Both the position numbers and the translations under genes were made by a program. From Sutcliffiella horikoshii (lineage in GTDB: Bacteria; Bacillota; Bacilli; Bacillales; Bacillaceae_I), in assembly GCA_001636495.1 (NCBI GenBank), contig KV440964.1, forward strand, positions 3,178,666-3,242,665: a stretch of 64,000 bases of DNA, written 5' to 3'. The notes under the pieces were generated by a model. The model made no database searches. It saw nothing but the letters and a program-made list of their open reading frames with translations, and was not told the DNA's origin. Positions 37,325-47,151 of the stretch are shown piece after piece. Every line of letters starts with the position of its first letter. Position 1 is the first letter of the stretch.

Positions 37325-40172
37325 ATGCTTCATCCTCAATCTTTTTAGCATCTTTATTTTTCCACAACTTCACTAATTGCGGAAGAATTAATAGCAACAG
37401 AAGGATGACGATCAAGGTGATGACCGCTCCCATAAAGAGCGAGCTAGAACCATATTGAATGGACATGTATACTCGTGACATCGGATCATTGTATTGGATG
37501 TTTGGTGCCGTAAGTGATAGGAATGGAATAATGAAGAAAATTACCAATCCGACACTTGCAATCCACCCTATCAATTTCCCCATACTGAAGCCTGCAAGTA
37601 CAATCGCTGATGCAACTGTAAGTAATAAGATGGTATATATGGACCATTGAATGGCACGGTCTTCAGCTAATGGGTAGATATTCAACCCATAAAGGCTGAT
37701 GATCAGTCCTACAATGATATTCAATAACATAAACATCGACCCTTGTACGAGCATCGGCGCATTGTTGAAGTAATGGCTGAAATACCCGATTAACAAACTG
37801 CTGATTAGGATAATCGCTAGCACCACAACCGGAGGAAGCCTGTTGTCCTCTGTTCCACTTGCGGCATCTCCACTGATTTGCAATGGATTGGAGAGATGGT
37901 CATAAACAGGACCATTCTTCTGACCATCCACATAAGCATTTCCTAAGACATTAAATATGTCATCCCTGTACATCTTTGTAGCATCCACATTCTCCGCCCA
38001 TTTGGCATTAAGTGTGTCTGCATCACTTTGGACATTTTCTACATTAGTTTGAAGTTCTGTCGTATATGAGACAATGTTTGATTGGCTCTCTCCCACAGAT
38101 ATCACTAAATCATTAAGCGTCAATAATTCTTGACTGATTGTCTGCTGCCTGTTCACAACCGTGTTCCCATCACTGCCATCGGTTGGAGTAGGCTCGTTAG
38201 TAGCAAACAAACGCACCTGCTCCATAACAGAACTCGCACTATTTTCTAGGGAAGATATGTCATTCATTATGGAAGATTGTTGCTCGTCAATATTGGCTCT
38301 GTAGTCATCCATGAAGGTATTGAAAGAGTCTTGGAGTAACTGCATCTCCTCCATCATGGACGGAATAGCAACAGAAAATCCTTCCCACTCTTCTTGCTCT
38401 GAATTAGATACCTCCAAAATGCCCTGTATATCCTTAAGTAATGACTCCACATCATCATTAACATTTCTATTCAATGTCTGCTCATATTGAACAAGGGAAG
38501 AATGATAATTTAGCAAGTCTTGTGTGCTGTTATTTTTTATTGGTCTTTCAAAAACTAGGTTAATAGCATCCAGCCTTGAGTTGTCTTTTTCTTTTAGTTG
38601 CTTCAGTATTTCTTCTTCTTTCTTTTCTATCTCATTAATGACTGTTTTTAAATTATTGCTTAAGGACTTCTTATCTCCTTCAAGGGATTCTATTTCCTCT
38701 TCAAGATCGGAAATCTGTTCCAGATAAAGGACAATTTCTTCTTCCAAAGCTAAGATTTGTTCTTCCAATTGCTTTATCACTTTCATCAACGGGTTCTCTT
38801 CTTGATCCAATTCCCTAAGGTTCGCTTCCACCGTTGAAATTCTAGAAGATAACTCCGCTAAAGGTAGTATATTTTCAAGCATATCTTCAGGAAGTAGTGT
38901 GTCCAGTTCTGATTTGAGAGTATTTATATCTGTTGCAATGCTATTTAGTTCCGCAATTTCTTGGTCTAAACTTCTCTTAACCGGGGTCTCTTCGTTAGAA
39001 GTATTCTCCCTTGATTTTATAACGAAAGAAGTAGAAGCAGTGGTAGGATTGTCTGGCTTTCCAGGTTCTTTTTCCCCCTCTTCTTCAAGTTTCTTCTTCA
39101 AATCCTTAAGGCTGTCTTCTAGTCCATTAAGCTGTGAATTCTTTTGAACGAGGGCAATCTCTTCCTGTTTTTCTAAGAACGTCTTCATTTCCCCAGTTTG
39201 TCTACCAACTTCAGATTGTCTTAACTCAGATAGGTCACCAAATGCCGCATTATTCTTCTCCATATTGTTACTGATGGACTGTAGACCAGAATTCACCTCT
39301 CTTGCTTCCTGTGACAGATAATCCTGCACATCCGCATGTCGTGAAGGCTGGGCTGTTGCGAGAAGCTGGATGCTTTTTATACTATCATCCTGTAGCTGTT
39401 GCAACACATCTTGCTGGCTATTCTGGTATTCCTTGAACTCCTCTACAAACTGAACAAAGGAAGTCAGGTTTTGTTCGAATTGCTGGACATTATTTTCCCG
39501 CCCAGGTGCTTCTTCACTGACAGTTACCACTGTGGACTGAAGGTTTTCAAGCATCGAACGCTGTCTTTCAATTTCGGACGCCAGATTCAAGGAAGTAGGT
39601 TTATAGAATGCTAGCATCGCATTCTGAAAATCTATTTCCTTTTGTAAGATCGTATCAAAATGGGTTCGAACGTTTTCGAGATCTTGTGACACATACGTCC
39701 AGTAGAGAGTGGAAATCCTGCTGTTCACTCTGCCTGTTGCTTTTTCTATTTCTCTTAATACTCTTTCCCGGTCAACTGCATTCAACTGGTCTTGAACGGT
39801 GTATTCAAAGTTTGCTTTTACCGGTTGCATGCTTTCATAGGTCATGATGTTGGTGGAAAAGTTGGATGGAATATAAACGACCGCATCGTATCTGGAATCT
39901 TTCAATCCATTAACAGCGGCACTCCTACCGATGACGGTCCATTCAAACCTAGAATTCTCGTCAAATATAGCGGAAATTTCCTTTCCGAACTCGAGTGCTT
40001 TATCTTCTTTTTCCATACCAGTGTCTTCATTTACCACAGCAATTACTCGGGAGGCCGTTTTCTCGACCTTCATCGGATTATCTCCGACAGACCCAAAAAA
40101 AACAGCGGGTGTCACGAGGATTAGGAGAACAACCAGCACCATTTTTATGATATAGATGGTTTTTCCCGTCAT
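37314..40172 (-). CDS. esaA: Type VII secretion protein EsaA (YueB-like)
   Basis: 952 residues. One N-terminal membrane helix (IIKMVLVVLLILVTPAVFF), a ~750-residue extracellular domain rich in coiled coil, and five membrane helices at the C-terminus from about residue 780. This is the EsaA/YueB/Pip architecture; the B. subtilis homologue YueB also serves as receptor of phage SPP1. Its N-terminal VIAVVNEDTGMEKEDKALEF is typical of the family. Overlaps essC by 4 bp (ATGA). Confidence 0.92.
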   Translation of the reverse strand: MTGKTIYIIKMVLVVLLILVTPAVFFGSVGDNPMKVEKTASRVIAVVNEDTGMEKEDKALEFGKEISAIFDENSRFEWTVIGRSAAVNGLKDSRYDAVVYIPSNFSTNIMTYESMQPVKANFEYTVQDQLNAVDRERVLREIEKATGRVNSRISTLYWTYVSQDLENVRTHFDTILQKEIDFQNAMLAFYKPTSLNLASEIERQRSMLENLQSTVVTVSEEAPGRENNVQQFEQNLTSFVQFVEEFKEYQNSQQDVLQQLQDDSIKSIQLLATAQPSRHADVQDYLSQEAREVNSGLQSISNNMEKNNAAFGDLSELRQSEVGRQTGEMKTFLEKQEEIALVQKNSQLNGLEDSLKDLKKKLEEEGEKEPGKPDNPTTASTSFVIKSRENTSNEETPVKRSLDQEIAELNSIATDINTLKSELDTLLPEDMLENILPLAELSSRISTVEANLRELDQEENPLMKVIKQLEEQILALEEEIVLYLEQISDLEEEIESLEGDKKSLSNNLKTVINEIEKKEEEILKQLKEKDNSRLDAINLVFERPIKNNSTQDLLNYHSSLVQYEQTLNRNVNDDVESLLKDIQGILEVSNSEQEEWEGFSVAIPSMMEEMQLLQDSFNTFMDDYRANIDEQQSSIMNDISSLENSASSVMEQVRLFATNEPTPTDGSDGNTVVNRQQTISQELLTLNDLVISVGESQSNIVSYTTELQTNVENVQSDADTLNAKWAENVDATKMYRDDIFNVLGNAYVDGQKNGPVYDHLSNPLQISGDAASGTEDNRLPPVVVLAIILISSLLIGYFSHYFNNAPMLVQGSMFMLLNIIVGLIISLYGLNIYPLAEDRAIQWSIYTILLLTVASAIVLAGFSMGKLIGWIASVGLVIFFIIPFLSLTAPNIQYNDPMSRVYMSIQYGSSSLFMGAVITLIVILLLLLILPQLVKLWKNKDAKKIEDEAYEG

Positions 40173-43100
40173 GTATATACCTTCCTTTCAGTGGAACAGA
40201 GCGGTATCTGTATTTTCATTTCCTTGCCATTGATGACATAGTAACCAAACCCAGGGTGTATTTCTTCTTCTTTTCGCTCATATGGCAGAGTGAAGATGTT
40301 CTGCTCCGATTTTTTCATTAAAACCATTGCTTGGCGAATCTGTTTTACTTCCATTGTCAATGTATCATAGCCTTTGGATAAATCATTGTTGCTTCCTGAT
40401 ACAACCATGTTAAAGCCAAGATGACTATAGTTCTTTATCAATCTTGCAAACTTGTCTTGCAGTGCAGGATCTAGGGTCTGGATGAACCTGGCATATCCAT
40501 CTACAACAAGGAAAATTGGCGGATAATCCATTGTAGTGTCTCCATACTGAACCTTTTCGAGGTAGTCAGACTCTCTTGAAAGCAGCTTCTGTTCCACTTC
40601 TTCCACCCATTTTCCTATCTGCTCTTTTGTTTCAAGGTAAGTGACTTTTTCTTCTTCGCTATAATTGGAGAGACTTCTATCAAAGGAATCAAATAGCCCG
40701 ATAGACTCGACCCCCTGATCCAATGTCGAATTCAATATCACTTTCATGACATTCGTCTTTCCTTTTTGAGCTTGTCCTACAATCATACAATGCTTAAATT
40801 TATCAAAATTGATGTATACAGGTTGAACAAGTTCTTCATCCAATCCAATTGGAACAAGACGGTTCTTAAGTTTCCCTTCTGTATACTTAGCAAAGTTTAT
40901 GACGTTAAGATCAGAAGGAAGCATTGGAACAGCATGTGGCTCTTCATACTCGCTGTATTTCTCTTTTATATTCTGAACATCGTTTCTTATCGAATCTAGC
41001 ATCTCAAAATCGTCCTTGCCTTCTCCAGGTAAGAAAACTTGTGAGAAGAAGGCTTCATCTTTTTTGATAATGGCACGACCTGGAATCGGCTCCGGATTGT
41101 ATGGCACTCTGCCAAGGATGGTAAATGCTTCACTGTTATCCATCAAATAATGGACAATTTTCGTTTTCAAATTGTTCATCAATGATTGTCTGATGGAATT
41201 GACTCTTGTTGCGGTAAATATCATATATATACCAAGGGACTGCCCATCACGAACAAACTGGTTGATTTGCATTTCAAGATCTTGCATTTCTTCTTTAATT
41301 AAATCGAAATTATCAATGGTCATAAAGATGATTGGTAACTTCTCTTTACTCAGTGAATTATACATTTTGATGGAGCTAACTTCCTGCTGTTGGAAAAGAT
41401 TTTTCCGTCGCGCCATTTCATCCTTCAAAATACGCATGAATTTCTCGATTTTTCGCTCCTCATCCATCAGGAAAAAGTCTGCAGTATGTGGGAGCTGACG
41501 GATTGGCAGCAACGTTCCATTTCCAAAATCAAAGATATAATAATGCACCTCTTCAGGCGTATACCTTTCAGCAATACTTAGCAATAGCATCAAAATGGTG
41601 TGTGATTTTCCATAACCGGATGATCCGAATATGCCGATGTTCCCGTCTTCCATCAATTCATAATCGTAGACTGTCTGCGATTGTTTCTCAGGCTCATCCA
41701 TCAGCGCCAGAGGAATGTATCCTTCTTCCTGTTCTGTATATTGTTTGCGGGATAATCTTGCTTCCAATGGCGGTAGCCATGGACTGTTAAGTTGCTTAAC
41801 CCCCATGTTCTGCTGCACAGAAATAATTTCTTGCACGACTGCACCAATTTCCGTTTTCCCGCTTTTCTTTTTCCTTCTCGTTGTGGAAACATCCGACAAT
41901 GGTATTAGGCCAAGGTCGGTTACAAAAGCAACTTCATCCTCTGATTCCGTTGTATCCTCGAGATATGGCGCACCGCTCCAAGCCGATTGGAACAGCTCAT
42001 ACACTTCGTTGTTCCCTACTTGAAGATATCCGCGTCCTGTGACGGTAATGGAGGCTGCGTCCCCATTTTTTAATATCTCTCTACTGTCATCCGCATCTTG
42101 GACTTTCAAGGCCACCCTGAAACGTGCATTACTCCAGATCTGTTCATCAATAATCCCACCAGGTTTCTGTGTTGCAAGTATGAGATGAACTCCTAAACTT
42201 CTTCCGATACGTGCCGCACTAACCAGCTCCCGGATAAATTCAGGCTCTTCCGTTTTCAATTCGGCGAATTCATCGGAAATTAGAAATAGGTGAGGAAGCG
42301 GTTCGTCTGCCTTATCTTGTTTATAAAGATCTGTATATGCATTAATATGATTCACCTTGTACTTATCAAACAAGCGTTGACGCCTCTTCAGCTCACTTTT
42401 GATGGAGGCAAGCGCCCTAGCACTGAAGTTTTTACTGCCTTCAATGTTTGTGATGACTCCAAGCAAGTGAGGCATATTTTCAAAGGGCTGAGCCATTCCC
42501 CCACCTTTGTAATCAATTAAAAGAAAGGCGACTTCATGTGGGTGATAATGGATGGCTAGGGACAAGATATACGTCTGCAAGAATTCACTTTTCCCCGATC
42601 CCGTTGTTCCTGCCAAAAGTCCATGGGGTCCATGTGCTTTCTCATGAAGGTTAAGGACGGAAATGTCCTCTTTCCCTTTTAATCCGATCGGAACAGCCAA
42701 CGTTTTGGAAGACTCTCTTGTCAGCCAGTTTTCCATGATCGGCAGTTTTCCTACCTCTTTCACTTTCATCATTTCCAGAAAAGAAATACTATTTGGGATG
42801 GAATTTGTCATTCCCACCTGATGATCAAGTGTCCGGAGCATCCTTGAAAACTTTTCATTGCCATCTCTATGATGAGAGTCCAACCGGAATGGGATGGAAA
42901 CGGCTTTTTTTTCCTGGATTAGAATATCGCCTTCTTGGGTATTGATATACCTCACAAGTGTTTCGATATTGTCAGATAAACTCTCTTTGGAATCCGCAGC
43001 AAAGATGACAGAAATCCCAAGATCCTTATGATCGCCCTCCAGATACTCCAAGATGACATGATCAGCTATTAACTGTTGTTCAGTTATGATAAAAACCAGC

Positions 43101-44629
43101 TGTGGGGTAAAGGCAATCTTCTTTTTGTCTTCCATGAGATCTCGTTCTCGGATCATTTCATAAATGGAGGAGAGTAGCTGATCTCTTGTCTGTTCATTGT
43201 AAATTAACCCTTTAGCAAACGATTGGGGGATTTGGAAGTGAGGAAGCCACTTCAGCCATTCCCATTCCTCGTACTCCTTTTCATTAAAAATGAAAACAAA
43301 TCGCAAGTCATGATAGCTGTGGAAAAATGACAACTGACCGATGATCTGATGAATTTCGTTTTTCATAACAGATTCTTTCCCTATCAGGCCTATTGCCCCT
43401 TTGGATAGATCTGCAACCACCGGGACGTGATCAATTTCCCTGTACACCCTTTCCATCAGCTGGGATTGCTCCAACAAATCGTCAATTTCCCTATTTGCCA
43501 TATCACCGGAGTTGATGGATATCTCGTAACTAGATGGGACTTTTCCCCGTCCAAGCCTGAACTGGAGGAAATCATGGCTGTCCATGGACCTCTCCCATAT
43601 CCGGTCTGATATCTGATTTGTCATATATTTCATTCGCTCAAAGGAAGGAAAATGGAAGTTCAATACACGTGTCTGCTTATCGGCTAAATCCTGTAGCTCT
43701 CTCCTCTTATTCTCGAGGTAAAGGCTATAGACTCTTCTTCGTCGTTCTTCCCGTCTTTTGCGGTTTGCCTTTTCTTTGAAAAATTGCACCGTTGACGTGA
43801 TAAGTGTCGTCATGAACATAACCATGGAAATGATGATAAATATTCCTCTTGGTGCAACAAGAGCCACAACCCCCATTACAATAAGCATGATAAGAGGAGG
43901 CATGATGATTAACCATAACCCTTTATTATTGTCATCTGACTCCTGCGAAGGAAACTGTAAGGATACCTTCTCATCAGGAAGATCATATACCATCCTTGGT
44001 GTTCTGCGGTAATTGGGGTATTTCTTTTTCATTTCGGATTGAGGACGCTTCATTTCGGATAGATTCGTCTCATAATCATCATAAGAAGATACCTCGATTG
44101 CATCCTCTTCCACAAAACGAATCTCCATGAACGGCAATAACAAGAGGTCTCCTACTTCAAGCTGAACATCCTTGAAAATCTTATGTCCATTGAGAAAACA
44201 TGAAACTTCTTCAGCTTTCACTACCCACTTTTCTGATAAACCTCTTGAAAAGTGAATGGCATTTTTATCCGAGTTGAAAATAGACTGGCTGTTAGTATTT
44301 CTATCTTTAATAGATAGCGAAGCTTCTCTATGGTTTCCAAGATAATAGGTCTTGACCTCCTTCATTTCTGGAGTCAGAACCATCCATAATACTTCATTCC
44401 CGGTTTTCCATTCAAAAGGCTCCAAGAATGACCCGTTGCCTATCTGTCTATCGTTTTGTTTTAAGACAAAACCATCTTCCTGGAAATCTATCGATATGGA
44501 ACCTTCAGTGAAGGGGAAATTACGGACTGTTACTTGTTCTTCTAAATCATTTCCGATAGTAATGCTGGTATTAGCTGGTACGGCAACCTTTTGATAATGG
44601 TTTTTATAGAACAACCAGAAATTTCTCAT
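40169..44629 (-). CDS. essC: Type VII secretion ATPase EssC (YukBA-like)
   Basis: Membrane-bound FtsK/SpoIIIE-type motor of the T7SS, 1486 residues. Two N-terminal FHA-like domains (~1-200), two membrane helices (~235-282), then three ATPase domains. Walker A motifs: AGTTGSGKSEFLQ (~672), GSSGYGKSHTIL (~1000) and GQAQKGKTNVMK (~1289, variant). Fused form, as in S. aureus EssC. ATG at 44629 follows GAGGTG; a GTG two codons earlier overlaps it. Neighbours essB (43 nt) and esaA (overlap). Confidence 0.95.
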   Translation of the reverse strand: MRNFWLFYKNHYQKVAVPANTSITIGNDLEEQVTVRNFPFTEGSISIDFQEDGFVLKQNDRQIGNGSFLEPFEWKTGNEVLWMVLTPEMKEVKTYYLGNHREASLSIKDRNTNSQSIFNSDKNAIHFSRGLSEKWVVKAEEVSCFLNGHKIFKDVQLEVGDLLLLPFMEIRFVEEDAIEVSSYDDYETNLSEMKRPQSEMKKKYPNYRRTPRMVYDLPDEKVSLQFPSQESDDNNKGLWLIIMPPLIMLIVMGVVALVAPRGIFIIISMVMFMTTLITSTVQFFKEKANRKRREERRRRVYSLYLENKRRELQDLADKQTRVLNFHFPSFERMKYMTNQISDRIWERSMDSHDFLQFRLGRGKVPSSYEISINSGDMANREIDDLLEQSQLMERVYREIDHVPVVADLSKGAIGLIGKESVMKNEIHQIIGQLSFFHSYHDLRFVFIFNEKEYEEWEWLKWLPHFQIPQSFAKGLIYNEQTRDQLLSSIYEMIRERDLMEDKKKIAFTPQLVFIITEQQLIADHVILEYLEGDHKDLGISVIFAADSKESLSDNIETLVRYINTQEGDILIQEKKAVSIPFRLDSHHRDGNEKFSRMLRTLDHQVGMTNSIPNSISFLEMMKVKEVGKLPIMENWLTRESSKTLAVPIGLKGKEDISVLNLHEKAHGPHGLLAGTTGSGKSEFLQTYILSLAIHYHPHEVAFLLIDYKGGGMAQPFENMPHLLGVITNIEGSKNFSARALASIKSELKRRQRLFDKYKVNHINAYTDLYKQDKADEPLPHLFLISDEFAELKTEEPEFIRELVSAARIGRSLGVHLILATQKPGGIIDEQIWSNARFRVALKVQDADDSREILKNGDAASITVTGRGYLQVGNNEVYELFQSAWSGAPYLEDTTESEDEVAFVTDLGLIPLSDVSTTRRKKKSGKTEIGAVVQEIISVQQNMGVKQLNSPWLPPLEARLSRKQYTEQEEGYIPLALMDEPEKQSQTVYDYELMEDGNIGIFGSSGYGKSHTILMLLLSIAERYTPEEVHYYIFDFGNGTLLPIRQLPHTADFFLMDEERKIEKFMRILKDEMARRKNLFQQQEVSSIKMYNSLSKEKLPIIFMTIDNFDLIKEEMQDLEMQINQFVRDGQSLGIYMIFTATRVNSIRQSLMNNLKTKIVHYLMDNSEAFTILGRVPYNPEPIPGRAIIKKDEAFFSQVFLPGEGKDDFEMLDSIRNDVQNIKEKYSEYEEPHAVPMLPSDLNVINFAKYTEGKLKNRLVPIGLDEELVQPVYINFDKFKHCMIVGQAQKGKTNVMKVILNSTLDQGVESIGLFDSFDRSLSNYSEEEKVTYLETKEQIGKWVEEVEQKLLSRESDYLEKVQYGDTTMDYPPIFLVVDGYARFIQTLDPALQDKFARLIKNYSHLGFNMVVSGSNNDLSKGYDTLTMEVKQIRQAMVLMKKSEQNIFTLPYERKEEEIHPGFGYYVINGKEMKIQIPLCSTERKVYT

Positions 44630-44671
44630 ACACACACCTCATTCCTAAGAAACAGTTGACTTCACCATGAT

Positions 44672-45868
44672 TTATTCTTCTTCGTCCTCTGTTTTTTCCT
44701 CTTCTTCTAATGCTTTGATTGCATCCGCATATTCATCTATTTCATCCTGAATTTCTTTCAATCTATTTTGTTTTTCCTCACCTGAAAGGTCATTCTGTGC
44801 TCTTACTTCTTCTTTGTGCTTCAGTAAGGCATATAGTATTATTTCTGAATCCTCAAGCGACCGTGCAATATCAAGCGCTTGTTCTGCTTCGCCCCTCCCA
44901 ATATGAATCCAGTAGAGGTAATAGTTTCGGTCAGACTGGAGTGTAACCCTGTTTAACAGCGTATCCTTTTGATCCTCGTTTAAGGATTCGTTAACTATAT
45001 AGGATGTAGCCAATTTATATTGAACGACTCTCGGCATGTCCGCAGGCTCATAGCCATTTAACGTATTGACCACCTGACTGTATTCATTTTTGAGGAAATG
45101 CTCCGAACTTTGTACATATGCTGCCTGTTTTGGTTGTGCAAAGAGAAAAGAGTAAACAACTAGCACAATCGTTGGGAGTAAGATTGCCATCAGTCCAATG
45201 GAAGCAAATTTGGTTAGTTTCCATCTTTTCTGAGGGATATGGATGAACTGCTTTTCTTTATCTTCCAGCCTTTTAATTCCTTTACGGATTATGGTTAATA
45301 GCTCATCTTCATCCTTTGCATTCATGATCGACTTGGCAACAACCGATAGTTCCAATGTTTGTGATAGTTTCAAATATTCTTTGAAGGTGTATTTCCTGTC
45401 AATGGCAGTCGCGATAACAGCCTTTGTCTCCTGCCAAAGTTTTTCTTCATCCTTTTCATAAGGGGGCAGGCTTTCCATCACACCATAATGCAGAAAATAT
45501 GGTGTCAGGCTCTCATCCATTACCATGTTTTCAGGGCAAACAAGGAGATGAAGTCTTGAAAGAGAGTGTTCTTTTACACTCTTCACTAATTGCGAGGAAA
45601 AAATCCATCTGCTCTTTTCTTCTTTCCTTTTCATTTGAGAAAAAGAGGAGAACGCAGGGGGAATATGATAAAGTATCGTTAATTCATCTTCCGTTTCTTG
45701 AATTTTTTTATGTATGGAAGGATTTACTTCTTGAAGCATAAGTATTTCCGTTGCTTCTTCAAGCTTGATACGTTCTTTTTGAAATACAAGCTTTACGGTT
45801 TCTCCTTCTTTGGTCAGTAACGCTTGTAATTCTTCTTCTAAATATGTTCGACTTTGATCAGACATCAT
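44672..45868 (-). CDS. essB: Type VII secretion protein EssB (YukC-like)
   Basis: 398 residues: N-terminal cytosolic pseudokinase-like domain (~1-212), one membrane helix (~218-240, IGLMAILLPTIVLVVYSFLF) and an extracellular helical domain ending in a long acidic coiled coil (LKEIQDEIDEYADAIKALEE). This is the EssB/YukC architecture; it bridges EssC and other T7SS parts. ATG start behind AAAAGGAG. Confidence 0.92.
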   Translation of the reverse strand: MMSDQSRTYLEEELQALLTKEGETVKLVFQKERIKLEEATEILMLQEVNPSIHKKIQETEDELTILYHIPPAFSSFSQMKRKEEKSRWIFSSQLVKSVKEHSLSRLHLLVCPENMVMDESLTPYFLHYGVMESLPPYEKDEEKLWQETKAVIATAIDRKYTFKEYLKLSQTLELSVVAKSIMNAKDEDELLTIIRKGIKRLEDKEKQFIHIPQKRWKLTKFASIGLMAILLPTIVLVVYSFLFAQPKQAAYVQSSEHFLKNEYSQVVNTLNGYEPADMPRVVQYKLATSYIVNESLNEDQKDTLLNRVTLQSDRNYYLYWIHIGRGEAEQALDIARSLEDSEIILYALLKHKEEVRAQNDLSGEEKQNRLKEIQDEIDEYADAIKALEEEEKTEDEEE

Positions 45869-45957
45869 ACATTACTCCTTTTTAAAAGGCTGTTCCTCTT
45901 TGCTTTCCACCCTATGTACTTCATAGCTTACAGGTTGAAGAAGTCACTTCCACAGAT

Positions 45958-46197
45958 TTAGAGAATTTCCAAACGGTCACCGGATGTAATTCCATGTTCA
46001 ACAAGTTTGTCTGTACCGGATAGCACAAGCTGCTTATTCACAACACGGACCCAATGGCCTTCTCTTGGTGGGTGTGATACTGAACTTGCCTGCCAGACAA
46101 TATCCACCACTTTTTTCACTGTATGATAGTTGGATAGCCGAAGGTCAAATGACTCTTTTTGGTAGTTTTTCAAATCAATAGTAATTTCTATGTACAC
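45958..46197 (-). CDS. esaB: Ubiquitin-like T7SS protein EsaB (YukD-like)
   Basis: 79 residues, small ubiquitin-like fold: YIEITIDLKNYQKESFDLRL at the start and SGTDKLVEHGITSGDRLEIL at the end. Regulates T7SS function in the cytosol in relatives. Start GTG at 46197 behind GAGGTG. A hairpin lies between it and esxA. Confidence 0.9.
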   Translation of the reverse strand: MYIEITIDLKNYQKESFDLRLSNYHTVKKVVDIVWQASSVSHPPREGHWVRVVNKQLVLSGTDKLVEHGITSGDRLEIL

Positions 46198-46213
46198 TTT
46201 TTTTCACCTCATA

Positions 46214-46258
46214 AAAGAAGGAACGCATTCAAATCATTTAGAATGGCGCTCCTTCTTT
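46214..46258 (-). terminator. Attenuating hairpin between esxA and esaB
   Basis: AAAGAAGGAGCG...ATTC pairs with GAAT.CGTTCCTTCTTT (two small internal mismatches), followed by TATGAGG. It sits after the most abundant product of the locus, so it may trim or protect a short esxA mRNA. Confidence 0.65.
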
Positions 46259-46322
46259 CTCTTTGATAGCCTAAAAACACTTAACTATCTTGGTTAAAGC
46301 TCTTTGCTTCCTTCTAAAAAAA

Positions 46323-46616
46323 TTAACTGCGAATCTGGCTTGCGATTTGAGTATCTGCATCTTCAAGCGCTCTAGCTGTGTTGTTAAGCTGAACGGAGAT
46401 ATCCTCAAGTAGTTGTTGCATTTGAATGATAGAAGGCTTTAAAGATTGGTACTGATCACTGAACGCACGACTGGATTCACCTTCCCAAACACTTTCAAGC
46501 TCACGAATCATGTTGTCCAGACGGTTGATTTGATCTCCAACCTGGCTGCTCTCACTTCTGTAACGTGTGGACATTCCAACTAACTCTGCAGGGGTAACGC
46601 GAATAATTCCTGACAT
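46323..46616 (-). CDS. esxA: WXG100 protein EsxA (YukE-like)
   Basis: 97-residue secreted helical hairpin. The turn motif is SVWEGESSRAF; flanks read MSGIIRVTPAELVGMSTRYR and LEDADTQIASQIRS, close to B. subtilis YukE. Like YukE it lacks an obvious C-terminal YxxxD/E signal. The ATG at 46616 follows GGAGAG; a longer frame to 46631 would include the ribosome site. First gene of the ess/yuk operon. Confidence 0.95.
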   Translation of the reverse strand: MSGIIRVTPAELVGMSTRYRSESSQVGDQINRLDNMIRELESVWEGESSRAFSDQYQSLKPSIIQMQQLLEDISVQLNNTARALEDADTQIASQIRS

Positions 46617-46651
46617 TCTACATCTCTCCATTTCTTTAGTAAGTTACTTTT

Positions 46652-46681
46652 ATTGTAAAAAATACACAACTAAGAGGTCAA
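46652..46681 (-). promoter_or_regulatory. Sigma-A promoter of the esxA operon
   Basis: -35 TTGACC (46676-46681), 18-bp spacer, -10 TACAAT (46652-46657), about 35 bp before the start codon. Confidence 0.65.
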
Positions 46682-46807
46682 TTCCAAACTAGGAATTATA
46701 GTAAAATGAGTAATATCTACCCATCTTTACCCGCATTTCCAAAATATGAAACCTCTTAACATAGTATTTTTTTCACAGATTGATAGTTTTCTAGGTATTT
46801 CGACCTT

Positions 46808-47146
46808 TTATCTAACAGTTTTCTTTGATTCTTCATAGAAAATTGTCAGTTCTTGCCTGTTCATTTCATCCACATGTTCGTGGTATTTATTGGAAAGGGT
46901 GGTCATCAGCCTTAACTGATCATTAATGATAATCGTAAACAGTCTGTGATTCTTACTAAATTCCAATAAAGATTGTTCTATCACTTTTCCTTTATTTAGT
47001 TCGAGTTCAGCATTAATGATACTTGCCATCTCTTCACTAATAGCTTGAACTTTTCCTAACTCCGCATTGAAAATATGTTGCTTAAATCGCAAATCTTCAT
47101 ATGGTGCAAAAGCATATGAAGTTTTATACTGTCCTATTCCTACCAC
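46808..47146 (-). CDS. Small helical T7SS substrate partner (TlaA-like role)
   Basis: 112 residues, almost wholly helical and charged (FNAELGKVQAISEEMASIIN, NDQLRLMTTLSNKYHEHVDE), no signal peptide and no WXG. It follows the lipase-like gene by 5 nt and lies just upstream of esxA. By position and size it would be the helical partner that pairs with the lipase protein's C-terminus for T7 export, as TlaA1/TlaA2 do for TslA. The start is odd: GTG at 47146 directly abuts the GGGG of its ribosome site, and an ATA at codon 4 has better spacing. Role is inferred from context. Confidence 0.7.
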   Translation of the reverse strand: MVGIGQYKTSYAFAPYEDLRFKQHIFNAELGKVQAISEEMASIINAELELNKGKVIEQSLLEFSKNHRLFTIIINDQLRLMTTLSNKYHEHVDEMNRQELTIFYEESKKTVR

Positions 47147-47151
47147 CCCCT

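Noticed and set aside
41701-44012. Several 60-110-codon frames opposite and within essC
   Set aside because: All are out of frame or antisense to the continuous 1486-codon ATPase gene, without ribosome sites or family resemblance.
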